Positions 27,503-37,771 are shown, counted from the stretch's first letter. The stretch: DNA of 64,000 bases from Bremerella sp. JC817 (GCF_040718835.1 NZ_JBFEFG010000281.1:930001-994000); one strand, 5' to 3'. The notes: generated from the letters alone by a model not told the origin. Made by a program: numbers and translations.

Positions 27503-28405
27503 CGGCACAAACACATCTTCCGGCAGCGACTTTCGCTGATAACCTTCGGCATGCTCACGTGGCGGCAGCGAGATCGGCTGGTTGGGCACTTCCGCGTAGG
27601 GAATCTGCTGCAAGAAATGATGAATACAGTTGAGGCGAGCACGCTTCTTGTCGTCCGCCTCGACGACCCACCACGGTGCCTCTGGGATGTTCGTCCGGGC
27701 AAACATTTCTTCTTTGGCCCGCGTGTACTGCTCCCAGCGTCGACGCGACTCGAGATCCATCGGGCTTAGTTTCCACTGCTTGAGAGGATCGTCGATCCGG
27801 CACTGGAAGCGAAATTGTTGTTCGTGATCGCTGATCGAAAACCAATACTTGATCAGGTACATGCCAGAGTTCACCAGCATCCGTTCCAGTTCCGGGACCG
27901 TTTGAAAGAACTCTTGCAACTGCTGTTCGTTGCAAAAGCCCATCACGCGTTCGACACCGGCGCGGTTGTACCAACTGCGATCGAAGAGCACGATCTCGCC
28001 ACCGGCCGGAAGATGCCTGATGTAACGCTGGAAATACCACTGGGTCTTCTCACGCTGATTCGGAGCAGGCAACGCCACCACGCGGCAGACTCGCGGGTTG
28101 AGGCGTTGGGTAATGCGTTTAATCGCACCTCCTTTGCCCGCCGCGTCGCGTCCCTCAAAAAACACCGCCACCTTGGCTTTCGTTTCAACAACCCAGCTCT
28201 GCAGCTTGATCAACTCGCGTTGCAGTCGCAGCAGTTCTCGAAAGTAAACGCGTCGAGGCAAGCGACCATCCTCGCTGATCGCTTCGCGAGGTGTGGCCCG
28301 TTCCATCAGGGCATCTTCTAACTCGGCTTCAAATTCTTCGTCAAGAGAATCGAGAATTTCGTCGTGCAGACGTTGTTGTTCCAACTCGTGGTCCGAATCG
28401 GTCAT
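27491..28405 (-). CDS. ppk2: Polyphosphate kinase 2 (PPK2)
   Basis: 304 residues. Walker A EGRDAAGKGG (about 84-93), Walker B FDRSWYNR (about 141-148) and the lid-region EMFARTNIPEAPW are visible. The single-domain length fits class I PPK2, which phosphorylates ADP or GDP from polyphosphate. The N-terminus is a charged helix (DEEFEAELEDAL). No clear ribosome-binding site. Faces the GH43 gene. Confidence 0.92.
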   Translation of the reverse strand: MTDSDHELEQQRLHDEILDSLDEEFEAELEDALMERATPREAISEDGRLPRRVYFRELLRLQRELIKLQSWVVETKAKVAVFFEGRDAAGKGGAIKRITQRLNPRVCRVVALPAPNQREKTQWYFQRYIRHLPAGGEIVLFDRSWYNRAGVERVMGFCNEQQLQEFFQTVPELERMLVNSGMYLIKYWFSISDHEQQFRFQCRIDDPLKQWKLSPMDLESRRRWEQYTRAKEEMFARTNIPEAPWWVVEADDKKRARLNCIHHFLQQIPYAEVPNQPISLPPREHAEGYQRKSLPEDVFVPSVY

Positions 28406-28515
28406 GATCGCAGGTCTCGGCGGCAGAGGTTTTCATCCAAAGGGCAGCTCCCAGGAGTTTAACAAACCGGACGGAAGATCGCCGTTAAGATTTTGAGAAC
28501 CGGGCCGCTCATCGC

Positions 28516-29481
28516 CTATTTTGCTGCGTCCTGCATGCTGCTGATGCCTGATAAATTCGTTCCGTTCCGCATGTCGAACAAAATCTTTGGAGCTTCTTCC
28601 GAGATCGCCATCACCACCGGATGCACCAGCTTTCGCTGCGCCGTGATGGCAAAGAAGTGACTGCGAACATCTTCCAGCGTTCCGACCAGTTCGACGTTGT
28701 ATTGACGTCGAACGCGATCGAGAACCGCCGCTGGCGTTGGAAACACCCCTGCCCCACCGCTGCCAAATTCATTGAGCATGGCGCTGTCGTCGAACTGAGC
28801 GACGACACGCGGCGAGATCGCGTTCTCGTCAAACCATTGATTCAAATGGCATCGCAATTGAGTGTGGGGCGAAGGCAGCAAAAGCGGCGCTTGCTTCAAC
28901 GAATTGGGGAAGTCGCCCCGCAGCTGTTCGGCGAGCGACTCGACGGCACAGAAGGCGATTGGACTATCACCCAGTGGATGATTGAAGCTTCGCGACTTCC
29001 GTTCCGATGCGATCGGCCGGTCCGAGATGATCACATCGTGCTTGTGCCGAACCAGGTCCGCGACCAACTGTTCCATCGGCGCTTCGTGATATTCAATCTG
29101 CACCTGCGTTGGAAACCGCAAGACGACTTCCAGCAAGCGATAGGTGATCAGCTTCGGAACGTACATCGGCACGCCCACACTCAGCCTCAATGCTCGCTCG
29201 GTCGGCAAGCCCCGCAAGCTGCCGAGCATTTCTCGTCCGGCGGAGAAGATCTCGTCGGCGTACTCGAAAACAGTTCGTCCTACTTCGGTCAGTTGCAGGT
29301 CGCGACCACTGCGATCGAACAGTTCGTGCCCTAAAGTTTTTTCGAGCTTGCGAATCTGCGAACTGACCGTTGGCTGCGAGAGATGCAAGTGATCGCATGC
29401 CGCCGTAATGCTTCCTTGCCGAACGGCACTCCAAAAGTAAAAGAGGTGCAAAAAGTTGAGGTCCTGCAGTCGTTCAATCAT
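28516..29481 (-). CDS. LysR-family regulator, NhaR-like
   Basis: 321 residues from ATG 29481; the open frame extends 55 codons upstream without typical HTH content. The HTH motif NFLHLFYFWSAVRQGS with TAACDHLHLSQPTVSSQIRKLE is the LysR domain, closest to NhaR (Na+/H+ antiporter activator) in the FYFW start. The C-terminal ligand domain contains FAITAQRKLVHPVV. No antiporter gene is adjacent; the divergent neighbour is a universal stress protein, so the target is uncertain. Confidence 0.82.
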   Translation of the reverse strand: MIERLQDLNFLHLFYFWSAVRQGSITAACDHLHLSQPTVSSQIRKLEKTLGHELFDRSGRDLQLTEVGRTVFEYADEIFSAGREMLGSLRGLPTERALRLSVGVPMYVPKLITYRLLEVVLRFPTQVQIEYHEAPMEQLVADLVRHKHDVIISDRPIASERKSRSFNHPLGDSPIAFCAVESLAEQLRGDFPNSLKQAPLLLPSPHTQLRCHLNQWFDENAISPRVVAQFDDSAMLNEFGSGGAGVFPTPAAVLDRVRRQYNVELVGTLEDVRSHFFAITAQRKLVHPVVMAISEEAPKILFDMRNGTNLSGISSMQDAAK

Positions 29482-29865
29482 CTGGCCGCTTCGTCCATGG
29501 AATCGTGTTGGCCGGGGGTTTTCGGCCGGGGGACTCTTAAGGTGGGGTGGTCCGGGAAATTGCTGCTTTATTTTAACGGTACAGTCCACCCCCGACCTTA
29601 CGGCAAAGGTGGCCCCAAGGGCAGTTTTCGACAGATTTGAAGCCATTGGCCATTGCAGTCATAGAATTTTTGCATGGCTCACAAAGACAGACACACGACA
29701 TAGAAAATTTGAATGTTCGCCTACGAAAGAATGACTGTGATCTTCCCTTAGGCATTCGCGTATAAACAACAAGCCGCCGCGGGCACCAGGGTGGCACCCA
29801 ACCAAGCTCTGTTCCGAATCGTTTGAGAATGGATCGCTTTTCTAACTTGCAGGAGTAGCAACCGG
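29482..29865. other. 384-bp divergent intergenic region
   Basis: Carries promoters for the LysR-type gene and the stress-protein gene by position only. A direct repeat GGCCGGGGG occurs at 29510-29518 and 29524-29532. No gene is supported. Confidence 0.45.
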
Positions 29866-30684
29866 ATGCTCAAAAGCGTACTGCTTCACTTGAGCGGATC
29901 GTTTGGCTGCGATCGCGTCATCGAGCTTGGTGCCAGAATTGCCCAGTGCAATGGTGCCCGGCTGCGTGGCCTTTCGGTGCTCGACACCAGCTCGTTGCAG
30001 TCCGCGGGGCAGTCCGTTTCGGCAGCGCACGCCATCTCCGACTTTGGTCGGTTGGCCCATGCCGAACGTGGCCAGGCATACTCCCACGAACAGCTCAGCG
30101 AAATCGCCGAGAAGTTGGAGGTACCGTTCGATTCGATCGGCATTGCAGGAAACGCGATCGAAAGTCTTGTTCGTGAAGCACAGTTTCACGACCTCCTGGT
30201 AACCGCGGCCCCCGCTCAAGACAATCGCTCCCCGGTCGATATGCCCGCATGGCAACTGATCGACCTGGTGGTGAAAGGTCGCCAACCAACGTATATCTCG
30301 CGAGGAATGAACACGCAGCCGAGAAGGGTCCTGTTGCCGTACGACGGCACCGAGGCGGCGGCTCGTGCCATCCGCAGTTTCTTAATCCATGACCCGCTCC
30401 AAGATTCGCAGTGTCGACTGCTTGGTGTCGGCCTGGCCGCTCACGAGCGTTCCAAGTCGCTGCAAGCGATGCGTGAGTATTGCGAGGCAAGGCGACCCGA
30501 CTTGGAAGTCGGTTGTTTGCCCGGTTCGGTCCGACGCGTTTTAATTCCTTACGCATCGAAGTGGGGAGCCGACGTCATTGCCCTGGGCGTACCACGGACG
30601 TATGGCCTATGGACCAGGTTCCTGGGGCAGTTATCGCTGGACGTACTGAATCGGACCCACTTGGACTTGTTCCTGGTGGGCTAA
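29866..30684 (+). CDS. Universal stress protein, tandem-domain
   Basis: 272 residues with two USP-like halves (about 1-135 and 145-272). The second half starts RVLLPYDGTEAAARAIR and ends ADVIALGVPRTYG with LDLFLVG. AGGAG lies 10 nt before the start. Likely a nucleotide-binding stress protein; the glycine-rich ATP loop is only partly recognisable. A bestrophin gene follows 58 nt later. Confidence 0.83.
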   Translation: MLKSVLLHLSGSFGCDRVIELGARIAQCNGARLRGLSVLDTSSLQSAGQSVSAAHAISDFGRLAHAERGQAYSHEQLSEIAEKLEVPFDSIGIAGNAIESLVREAQFHDLLVTAAPAQDNRSPVDMPAWQLIDLVVKGRQPTYISRGMNTQPRRVLLPYDGTEAAARAIRSFLIHDPLQDSQCRLLGVGLAAHERSKSLQAMREYCEARRPDLEVGCLPGSVRRVLIPYASKWGADVIALGVPRTYGLWTRFLGQLSLDVLNRTHLDLFLVG

Positions 30685-30742
30685 TAACCACTTAAGTTCC
30701 CGCCCGCTGGGTCACTTAGAAAGCCTGATAAATAGTAGACGT

Positions 30743-31744
30743 ATGATTCGAGATGGATTCTGGACCGAAGTATTCAAGCTACAGGGATCGGTAACGCCTT
30801 ACATCGCAGGCCGCTTGATTGCGTTCACGTTGTTTGGAGGATGTGCCTATTTCTTCTTCGACATCTTTAAAATTCATAACGGCCTGGCAACGGCTCACTA
30901 TGAATACATCGGGGCCGTGTTAGCCTTGCTGCTGGTGATGCGAACCAACGCCGGTTACGACCGCTGGTATGAAGCCCGCAAATTGTGGGGAGGCATCGTC
31001 AACCAATCGCGAAATCTCGCCCAGATTGGCTTGATCTATGGCCCACAAAATCGGGAGTGGCGCGAAGCTTATGCTCGTTGGGTCGCTGCCTTTTCGCGTT
31101 CGTGCTGCCACAGCCTACGCGACGAAAAGAAATACGACGAAATCGCTCAACTGGCCGAGACAGTTGGTGTCGAAGAAACGCGTCGCTTGAGCGATGCCAA
31201 TCACATGCCCATGTACGTGGTTCGTCGTGTCGGCGAACTGCTGAAAGAAGCAGTCGAAAAGGGTGATCTCGACCGTTTCTATTTTCTTCAAGCCGAAGCG
31301 GAACGGGCTCGCTTGATCGACCACCTCGGCGGGTGCGAGCGAATCTTGAAGACTCCACTAGCCGCGGCCTTCTCGATCAAGATTCGCCGCTTCCTGTTCC
31401 TCTACCTGCTGTTCTTGCCGATCGCGATCGTCGATGCTGCGGGGATGCTCACACCACTGATTGTGTTCCTGGTGGCTTATCCACTGCTGGCCCTCGATCA
31501 GATTGGTGTCGAACTGGAAAACCCCTTCTCGAAGTTGCGGTTGAACCATCTTCCGCTAGACGAGATCTCGGACAACATCCGCGACAACGTGTTGGCTTCC
31601 CTCGAAGATCTCGCACCACTGGTGCCTTACGCCAGGTCGCCGGCGATTCGGCCCTACAACGAAAAGCCTCGTCCAGCTGCGATTTCATCGATGGAAGATT
31701 ACTCACCGATTCCCATAATACCTCGGCCAGCTTTGGAGAGCTAA
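30743..31744 (+). CDS. Bestrophin-family (UPF0187) membrane channel
   Basis: 333 residues. Motifs: LLVMRTNAGYDRWYEARKLWG and YLLFLPIAIVDAAG. Four TM regions. Bacterial bestrophins are pentameric cation channels. Sits just after the universal stress protein gene and is probably cotranscribed. Confidence 0.9.
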   Translation: MIRDGFWTEVFKLQGSVTPYIAGRLIAFTLFGGCAYFFFDIFKIHNGLATAHYEYIGAVLALLLVMRTNAGYDRWYEARKLWGGIVNQSRNLAQIGLIYGPQNREWREAYARWVAAFSRSCCHSLRDEKKYDEIAQLAETVGVEETRRLSDANHMPMYVVRRVGELLKEAVEKGDLDRFYFLQAEAERARLIDHLGGCERILKTPLAAAFSIKIRRFLFLYLLFLPIAIVDAAGMLTPLIVFLVAYPLLALDQIGVELENPFSKLRLNHLPLDEISDNIRDNVLASLEDLAPLVPYARSPAIRPYNEKPRPAAISSMEDYSPIPIIPRPALES

Positions 31745-31760
31745 ACAAACGCGGCACAGA

Positions 31761-34700
31761 CTACGGCCGCTCGAATAGCAGCAAGACCGGCTCCGGGGAG
31801 ACACTGATCAATGCCGAAGATCTGTCGAACCGGAGCTGGTTGTGCTGGCCATCGATTCGAATCGAATCAATCGCTGTGTTCGGAGGGACGGAGACTTCTG
31901 CGGTCTTCGTCCCTTCGTCATTCCAGAGCACCATCAGGCAACGCTTCTGCTCGTCTTCAAACAGAAACTCCTGCGTTCCGTCGGGGTGCTGCTTCTCCGA
32001 GACGAACTTCTTCGCCGCCAGGCTATTGATCATGTGGTAATAGGTGATCGCGTCGAGGCGAGGATTGTAGTTATTGAACTTGCAATCAAACACGCAGTGC
32101 GCGTCGCCGAACTGCCCGCGAGCGTTCCCTTTCTTGTCGGGATACATGATCGTGAACCAACTGACGGTCTCGCCCCCTTCGGCAAAGAAGACCGTGCACT
32201 TCTTGATCAGTTCGATCGACACCGATAGCCGAGCTTGCCCTTGGCTGTTCAGGCCCAGCTCGGTCGAGTGAATCGGTTTCACGGCATCGTACTTCTGCAT
32301 CAGCTCGCGATATTCATGCATCGTCCGCCGGACTTTGGTGTAGTGCTCGTAGATGTGGAAGTCGTACGAATCGAGGTAGTTCTGGTACCCGGCTCGAAAG
32401 TACTCGTCGTTCGGCTCGACCGAAGTTCCGATCACATGGATTTTCGGGTCGAACGCTTTGACTGCTTCGTACACTGTTTTGTAGGCCCGAACGTTATCGA
32501 GCACGACTTGTCCTTTGCCGTGTGGCTCGTTCCCCATGGCAATCATCGCGAGCCCTTCATCCGCATACGCCTCCAGGAAGTTGGTCATCCCTTCCCTGAG
32601 GGACTCTTCGCTGACCGTCTTGAAACCTTCGCGTTCCACCGACGAAGCTGGCGTGCCGGTGATCCACTTCGCGTTCAGCTTCTGCACCGTTTCCAGTCCC
32701 GGTAGATGAGGCTTGTAAGGGGGCTTCTGCGACCAGCCTCCCCATACACCCATCATGCGCAGCCCCAGCCGATCGGCGAGATAGAAGTAATCGTTGACGC
32801 GGCTATCCCAGTTGCGGATTGTGAAGGGAATCTCTTCCGGCGCGTACTGTTTGCTGATTGCTTCCGGCAAGATTGCGAAGCCTGACAACTCGGTGACCGG
32901 GTTGCCTTCTCCCTGTGGCACGGAAACATGCAACTCGTAGAATTGCCCCACATTCAATGGGCTCGCATCGAGTTGGACGGCCGCCTGAAACTCGCGTTGG
33001 TTGGCACCAGGCACTTCGACCAGCGGGACTTCTTCAAGCGTCAGTACCACCTCACCGCGATAGTCGCGAACTTCCAGTCCCAGCCGACGATCGGCCTGCG
33101 GCAACGGTTTGTTGGTCGGAACCTTCACCTCGAAGGCAACCGCGTCGCCGGGATAGAACAAATTGCCAATCGCTTCGGAAGCAATCCGGATACTTTCGAC
33201 CACTGATGAGGATGGCTGCACCACGAGCCGGGCCGCCGAAAGGTCGTCGACCTGAAACGTTCCGTAGGTCTTGTTCAACTGTACATGCCACTGGGCGGCG
33301 GAAGCCTCGGCCGGCAGCTTCACGAGTTGCCGCTTGGTACTCCATCCCTGGTTTCCGAAACCAATGCCCAGCGGCAACGTTTCCAGTAGCTCCCCTCCGC
33401 GATTGAAGACCTGAAGTTCCACGGCCCCATGGAACGAGTTGTCCGGCGAATGCAATTTCGATTGAACCCGATAAGCCAGCTCCCACGAACCAGGTCGCAC
33501 TGGAAACTTCGCACTCGTCGCGGAAGTGGATGACTGAATTGTTTCGAGCGTTCGCGTCAGCGTCAGTTGATCTTTTTGCGAGACATCCCCTTCGATCTGC
33601 CAAGGCTGCGTAGCATTGCCATCGAAGGCTTCACGCCAGGCCTGGCCCGAGACCTCTCCTTCGACCGTTGCTTGCATCTGGATGTTGGCGAGATCGAGCC
33701 GCATCGGTTCGCTGGCCGAGCGCGGGTTGAGCATGATCTCGACCAGTTGCACGCCTCCGTGCCAGCGACCATCTTTCGCCCCGCCCCAGTGTTCGCCCCC
33801 GGCGATCTTCTGAGGATCGATCGAAAGCGACTGCCACTGGCCATCCGCTTTCATGGCGATGCCATGTCGCTGATGCGTTTGGTTTGTGCTGTCCACGAGA
33901 CGGATCGAAAACTGCTTGACCTTGTCAGATCGAACCCACAGGTCGATCGATTCCGTTTGCTTGACGTCGATCTCGGGAAATCTTTTTCGCACACCAACGT
34001 ACCGGCCTCCCTCGGTGAAGTCGACTTCCAGTCGCAAGGCTGACTCGCTTTCGCGACGACCTTCGATCACGCTTAAGCTGCCGGCGGCACCAGGGAACTC
34101 GGAACCAGGGTTGTATTGCCAGCCTCCGTTCTCGCCAGCGGTGAAATCGGAAAGCGGGATCGTCGTGGCAACATCGACTTTCGGCGGAGGCTCTGTCGCG
34201 CGCACGTTGCGGATCGCGATGCTTCCCTCGCTCATCGCTTCTTTGCCAGCGAGGATCACGAACAGCTTCGCCGGTTGATGCCATCGTCCGTCGTTCGCGC
34301 CGCTCCACTTCTCGTAGCGAGTGACGATATCCATCGGCGTGCCAGCCTCGAGCGAGGCAAAGTACCGAGCGACCGGAAACACATACGTTTGCCAGCCACC
34401 TTTGTCGTTTAAGCGAATGTTCAATTGATGACACTGCCCGGTCCCGTCGATCAGCCGGGAGGTCACATTGTCCACGCCACTGGGGACTTTGATGTCGAAC
34501 GAGATCGATTCCAGCGGAATCTCAGCCAGACGCCGGGCCGCCTGAACGTACATCCCGCCTTGCGAGAAGTCGCCATGCAAAACGAGCGTGGGGGCGTCTT
34601 CTGTCTGTAGTTCCAGCTTGCCAACCGCACCGGGAAATTCTTTCCCATTGTCGAAGGTCCAGCCCCCCAGCGGTTTCGCCGAATCGATCAGAGGAAGCGG

Positions 34701-34766
34701 CTGCTGAGCGGTTGCCGTCGTGGCCGCGGCGAGAACCATCAAGATGACAGGAAGCGAACGAATCAT
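31761..34766 (-). CDS. Large secreted clan GH-A-like glycoside hydrolase with duplicated N-terminal modules
   Basis: 1001 residues from ATG 34766 (a TTG four codons upstream is the only longer option). Signal peptide about 1-20. Two homologous beta-sandwich modules of about 165 residues follow: GGWTFDNGKEFPGA and GGWQYNPGSEFPGA head each, and DGRWH recurs in both. After a beta linker comes a TIM-barrel-like part with the acid/base in AMGNEPHG (E747) and the nucleophile in HSTELGLN (E836), as in GH5/GH39-like families. C-terminal beta domain. Substrate is likely a sulfated or complex polysaccharide because a sulfatase diverges from it (inference). Confidence 0.8.
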   Translation of the reverse strand: MIRSLPVILMVLAAATTATAQQPLPLIDSAKPLGGWTFDNGKEFPGAVGKLELQTEDAPTLVLHGDFSQGGMYVQAARRLAEIPLESISFDIKVPSGVDNVTSRLIDGTGQCHQLNIRLNDKGGWQTYVFPVARYFASLEAGTPMDIVTRYEKWSGANDGRWHQPAKLFVILAGKEAMSEGSIAIRNVRATEPPPKVDVATTIPLSDFTAGENGGWQYNPGSEFPGAAGSLSVIEGRRESESALRLEVDFTEGGRYVGVRKRFPEIDVKQTESIDLWVRSDKVKQFSIRLVDSTNQTHQRHGIAMKADGQWQSLSIDPQKIAGGEHWGGAKDGRWHGGVQLVEIMLNPRSASEPMRLDLANIQMQATVEGEVSGQAWREAFDGNATQPWQIEGDVSQKDQLTLTRTLETIQSSTSATSAKFPVRPGSWELAYRVQSKLHSPDNSFHGAVELQVFNRGGELLETLPLGIGFGNQGWSTKRQLVKLPAEASAAQWHVQLNKTYGTFQVDDLSAARLVVQPSSSVVESIRIASEAIGNLFYPGDAVAFEVKVPTNKPLPQADRRLGLEVRDYRGEVVLTLEEVPLVEVPGANQREFQAAVQLDASPLNVGQFYELHVSVPQGEGNPVTELSGFAILPEAISKQYAPEEIPFTIRNWDSRVNDYFYLADRLGLRMMGVWGGWSQKPPYKPHLPGLETVQKLNAKWITGTPASSVEREGFKTVSEESLREGMTNFLEAYADEGLAMIAMGNEPHGKGQVVLDNVRAYKTVYEAVKAFDPKIHVIGTSVEPNDEYFRAGYQNYLDSYDFHIYEHYTKVRRTMHEYRELMQKYDAVKPIHSTELGLNSQGQARLSVSIELIKKCTVFFAEGGETVSWFTIMYPDKKGNARGQFGDAHCVFDCKFNNYNPRLDAITYYHMINSLAAKKFVSEKQHPDGTQEFLFEDEQKRCLMVLWNDEGTKTAEVSVPPNTAIDSIRIDGQHNQLRFDRSSALISVSPEPVLLLFERP

Positions 34767-34920
34767 GGCGTATGGCAATCAGTTGAGGGCGAACGGAAGA
34801 ATATCGGCCACTGGCCGATTTTCGAGGCGGAATGGTTTGACCCTGCCCACTTGCGCGAAGACAATAGCGAACGTTCGATGCCCTGCCCACCTATGCCCTG
34901 CCTTGCCCGAAGGTTACATC

Positions 34921-36681
34921 ATGCTCCGACTTTTTCCCATCGCTCTGCTCGCGATCTTCCCTTGCCTGCTCTCTCCGGCGACCGCCGCCGAGAAGCAGCT
35001 TCCCAACATCGTGATGATTCTGACCGACGATCAGGGATGGGGCGATCTTAGCATTCAAGGGAACACCAACCTTTCGACTCCGAACATCGATCAACTGGCG
35101 AAAGAAGGTGCCCGCTTCGACTGGTTCTATGTCTGCCATCTGTGTGCTCCGACGCGAGCCGAAATGCTGACCGGTCGATTCTATGCTCGCACCGGCGTCC
35201 GGGGCGTTTCGACTGGCCAGGAACGTTTGAACCTCGACGAGAAGACACTCGCTCAATACCTCAAGGAAGCAGGCTATGCGACCGCTGCGTTTGGCAAGTG
35301 GCACAACGGGATGCAGTTCCCTTACCATCCCAATGCTCGCGGTTTCGACGAGTACTACGGCTTTTGCTCCGGTCACTGGGGGCACTACTTCAGCCCGGAA
35401 CTCGACCACAACAACACGCTGGTTCGTGGCGATGGCTATGTGACCGACGACTTCACGAACAAGGCGATGCAGTTCATCGAGAAGAACAAAGACAACCCGT
35501 TCTTCTGCTATGTCCCATATTGCACGCCTCACTCGCCGATGCAGGTTCCGGATCAGTTTTACGACAAGTTCGCCGACGCCGATCCAGCGATGAAGAATCG
35601 TGATCCAGAAAAAGAAGAGCTCGGCATGACACGCGCAGCCTTGGCGATGTGCGAAAACATCGACTGGAACGTCGGCAGAATTTTGAAGAAGCTCGACGAA
35701 TTGAACCTGGCGGAAAACACGATCGTCATTTACTTCAGCGACAATGGCCCCAACAGCTTCCGCTGGAACGGGGACATGAAGGGACGTAAAGGTTCGATCG
35801 ACGAAGGGGGTACCCGCGTGCCATGCTTCGTACGATGGCCAGCTCAGATCAAACCGAATACCCGCATTGGCAAAACGGCCGGTGCGGTCGACCTGTTGCC
35901 GACGCTGCTCGATTGTGCCGGGATCGAAGTGGAATACGCCAAGCCGATCGACGGTCGCAGCGTGAAGCCACTTTTGACCGGCAACTGGGAACGCTGGCAA
36001 GATCGTCCGATCATCGCCGTTCGCAACAAAGAGATCAGCGTCCGCACCCAGACCAGTCGCCTCGACGCGCAGGGGCATCTCTACAACATCTTAAACGACG
36101 TCGGCCAGCGCGAAGATATTTCTGGCACCAATCCAACCATGGTCAAACGGATGCAGGCCGTTGCCGACAAATTCCGAGGCGAGGTACAAGAGACGTACTT
36201 CGCGAAAGATGACCGTCCTTTCACCGTCGGCTACACCAACAATACACCCCTTCCAGCCCGCGATGGCAACGGTCACGGCGGGATTGAGCGTTCGGCTCGT
36301 GCTCCGAATTGTTCGTACTTCACCAACTGGAAGACTACCGATGGCCGTGTGACGTGGGATGTCGAAGTGGGCGAACCAGGCGAGTACGAAGCGGTCGTCT
36401 ATTACACCTGCCCCAAGGAAAACGTCGGAGTCGAAATCCAGGCCGAACTGCTCGGCCAGAAGACTTCGGCAACCGTGACCGAAGTTCATGATCCTGAAAG
36501 CTATGGCCCAGAACAGGATCGCTTTGATCGCGGCAGTGAGTCGCCAGTGAAAGATTTCAAACCACTTTCGCTCGGCACGTTGAAGCTAGAAAAAGGGCGT
36601 GGCACACTTACCCTGTCTGCCTTGAAGATTCCAGGCGAAGGTGCGATCGAAGTCCGATCCGTGTGGCTCAATCGCAAATAG
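34921..36681 (+). CDS. Secreted type I sulfatase
   Basis: 586 residues from ATG 34921 (signal peptide ending ATAAEK); the open frame is longer but lacks signal-like residues. The sulfatase signature CAPTRAEMLTG has Cys75 as the formylglycine precursor. Metal ligands lie in LTDDQGWGD and YFSDNGPN, with GKWHNG in between. The last about 160 residues look like a beta-sandwich add-on. Hydrolyses sulfate esters, likely of polysaccharides, after maturation by a formylglycine-generating enzyme not in this window. Confidence 0.92.
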   Translation: MLRLFPIALLAIFPCLLSPATAAEKQLPNIVMILTDDQGWGDLSIQGNTNLSTPNIDQLAKEGARFDWFYVCHLCAPTRAEMLTGRFYARTGVRGVSTGQERLNLDEKTLAQYLKEAGYATAAFGKWHNGMQFPYHPNARGFDEYYGFCSGHWGHYFSPELDHNNTLVRGDGYVTDDFTNKAMQFIEKNKDNPFFCYVPYCTPHSPMQVPDQFYDKFADADPAMKNRDPEKEELGMTRAALAMCENIDWNVGRILKKLDELNLAENTIVIYFSDNGPNSFRWNGDMKGRKGSIDEGGTRVPCFVRWPAQIKPNTRIGKTAGAVDLLPTLLDCAGIEVEYAKPIDGRSVKPLLTGNWERWQDRPIIAVRNKEISVRTQTSRLDAQGHLYNILNDVGQREDISGTNPTMVKRMQAVADKFRGEVQETYFAKDDRPFTVGYTNNTPLPARDGNGHGGIERSARAPNCSYFTNWKTTDGRVTWDVEVGEPGEYEAVVYYTCPKENVGVEIQAELLGQKTSATVTEVHDPESYGPEQDRFDRGSESPVKDFKPLSLGTLKLEKGRGTLTLSALKIPGEGAIEVRSVWLNRK

Positions 36682-36723
36682 TCTTCGTCCCATCCAACTT
36701 CCTCTTCGAAGAGAAACTAAGTC

Positions 36724-37692
36724 ATGAAATGGTTTTCGGCTCTGCTGCTTGGCATCTGTTTTTTGACGGGGATCGAGGCAATCGATGCCGCGCCGGTGAA
36801 GGTCTTTGTCCTGTGCGGTCAATCGAACATGGAAGGGAAAGGGGCGATCAAGCACCTGGAGCAGTTGCTGGCCGATCCCAATACGGCGGAAGCGTATAAG
36901 CATCTGCGTGATGAAAACGGCTGGGTCGAACGAGACGATGTCTGGATCAAGTACAACGACGATCGCGGGCAAGGCAAGCTCGCCCCTGGGTTCGCCACAC
37001 CGACCAATCGCTTTGGTCCGGAACTTGGTTTCGGCAACGTTGTGGGCGACGCGTTCGACGAGAAAGTCCTGATCATCAAGTGTGCCTGGGGTGGCCGAGC
37101 TTTGGCGGTCGAGTTCCGTCCGCCAAGCTCTGGCGTGGGGAACTACACCCGGCGTAATCGCGAAACGAAAGAAATGGAACCGCTGCCCAAGGAAGACTAC
37201 GGCGTCGCCTATCGCGATACGATCCGCATCGTGAATGAAACTTTGGCCAACATCGATCAAGTTGTCCCGGACTACGACAAGTCGCAAGGGTACGAACTGT
37301 CGGGTTTCGTTTTCTTTCAAGGCTTCAACGACATCATCGATCAAAAGAAAACCGACGAGTATGGCGCGAACCTGGCCAACCTGGTGCGCGACGTTCGCAA
37401 AGACTTGAACGCACCGAACTTGCCGTTCGTGATTGGTGAACTCGGCCAGCAGGGTGTCGAGCCAGAAAAACGCTACGCGGAAAAGCACTTCGCGTTTCGC
37501 AAATCGCAGGAAGATGTCTCGAAGCTGCCAGAGTTTGCCGGGACGGTTCGCTACGTGAAGACCAGCCCCTACGTGATAAGCGACGGCGAGTCGTTCGACG
37601 GTGGGTATCACTATTACGGCCGAGCCGACAGCTTCTATAACTTCGGCAAAGCCTTTGGCGAAGCGATGGTCGACATGACCAAGAAGCAGTAG
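36724..37692 (+). CDS. Secreted SASA-family carbohydrate esterase
   Basis: 322 residues; signal peptide ending IDAAP (about 23). CGQSNMEGKGA is the nucleophile block, and VFFQGFND and FDGGYHYYGRAD supply the other conserved blocks. It follows the sulfatase by 42 nt on the same strand, suggesting joint removal of sulfate and acetyl groups from one polysaccharide (inference). Confidence 0.85.
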   Translation: MKWFSALLLGICFLTGIEAIDAAPVKVFVLCGQSNMEGKGAIKHLEQLLADPNTAEAYKHLRDENGWVERDDVWIKYNDDRGQGKLAPGFATPTNRFGPELGFGNVVGDAFDEKVLIIKCAWGGRALAVEFRPPSSGVGNYTRRNRETKEMEPLPKEDYGVAYRDTIRIVNETLANIDQVVPDYDKSQGYELSGFVFFQGFNDIIDQKKTDEYGANLANLVRDVRKDLNAPNLPFVIGELGQQGVEPEKRYAEKHFAFRKSQEDVSKLPEFAGTVRYVKTSPYVISDGESFDGGYHYYGRADSFYNFGKAFGEAMVDMTKKQ

Positions 37693-37722
37693 TCCGCTGT
37701 CAGGCGAATGTAAAAACGAAAG

Positions 37723-37771
37723 GCGTTCCGCGACGATTTGCCACAAATGTGCTTGGCAATCGGCGGAACGC
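37723..37771. repeat. Long imperfect inverted repeat after the carbohydrate locus
   Basis: GCGTTCCGC (37723-37731) mirrors GCGGAACGC (37763-37771), and inner arms CGATTTGCCA and TGGCAATCG extend the stem. No T tract, so a terminator is possible but not typical. Confidence 0.55.

Noticed and set aside
29510..29532. Repeated GGCCGGGGG as operator
   Set aside because: Two G-rich copies in a G-rich stretch are too weak to claim a site.
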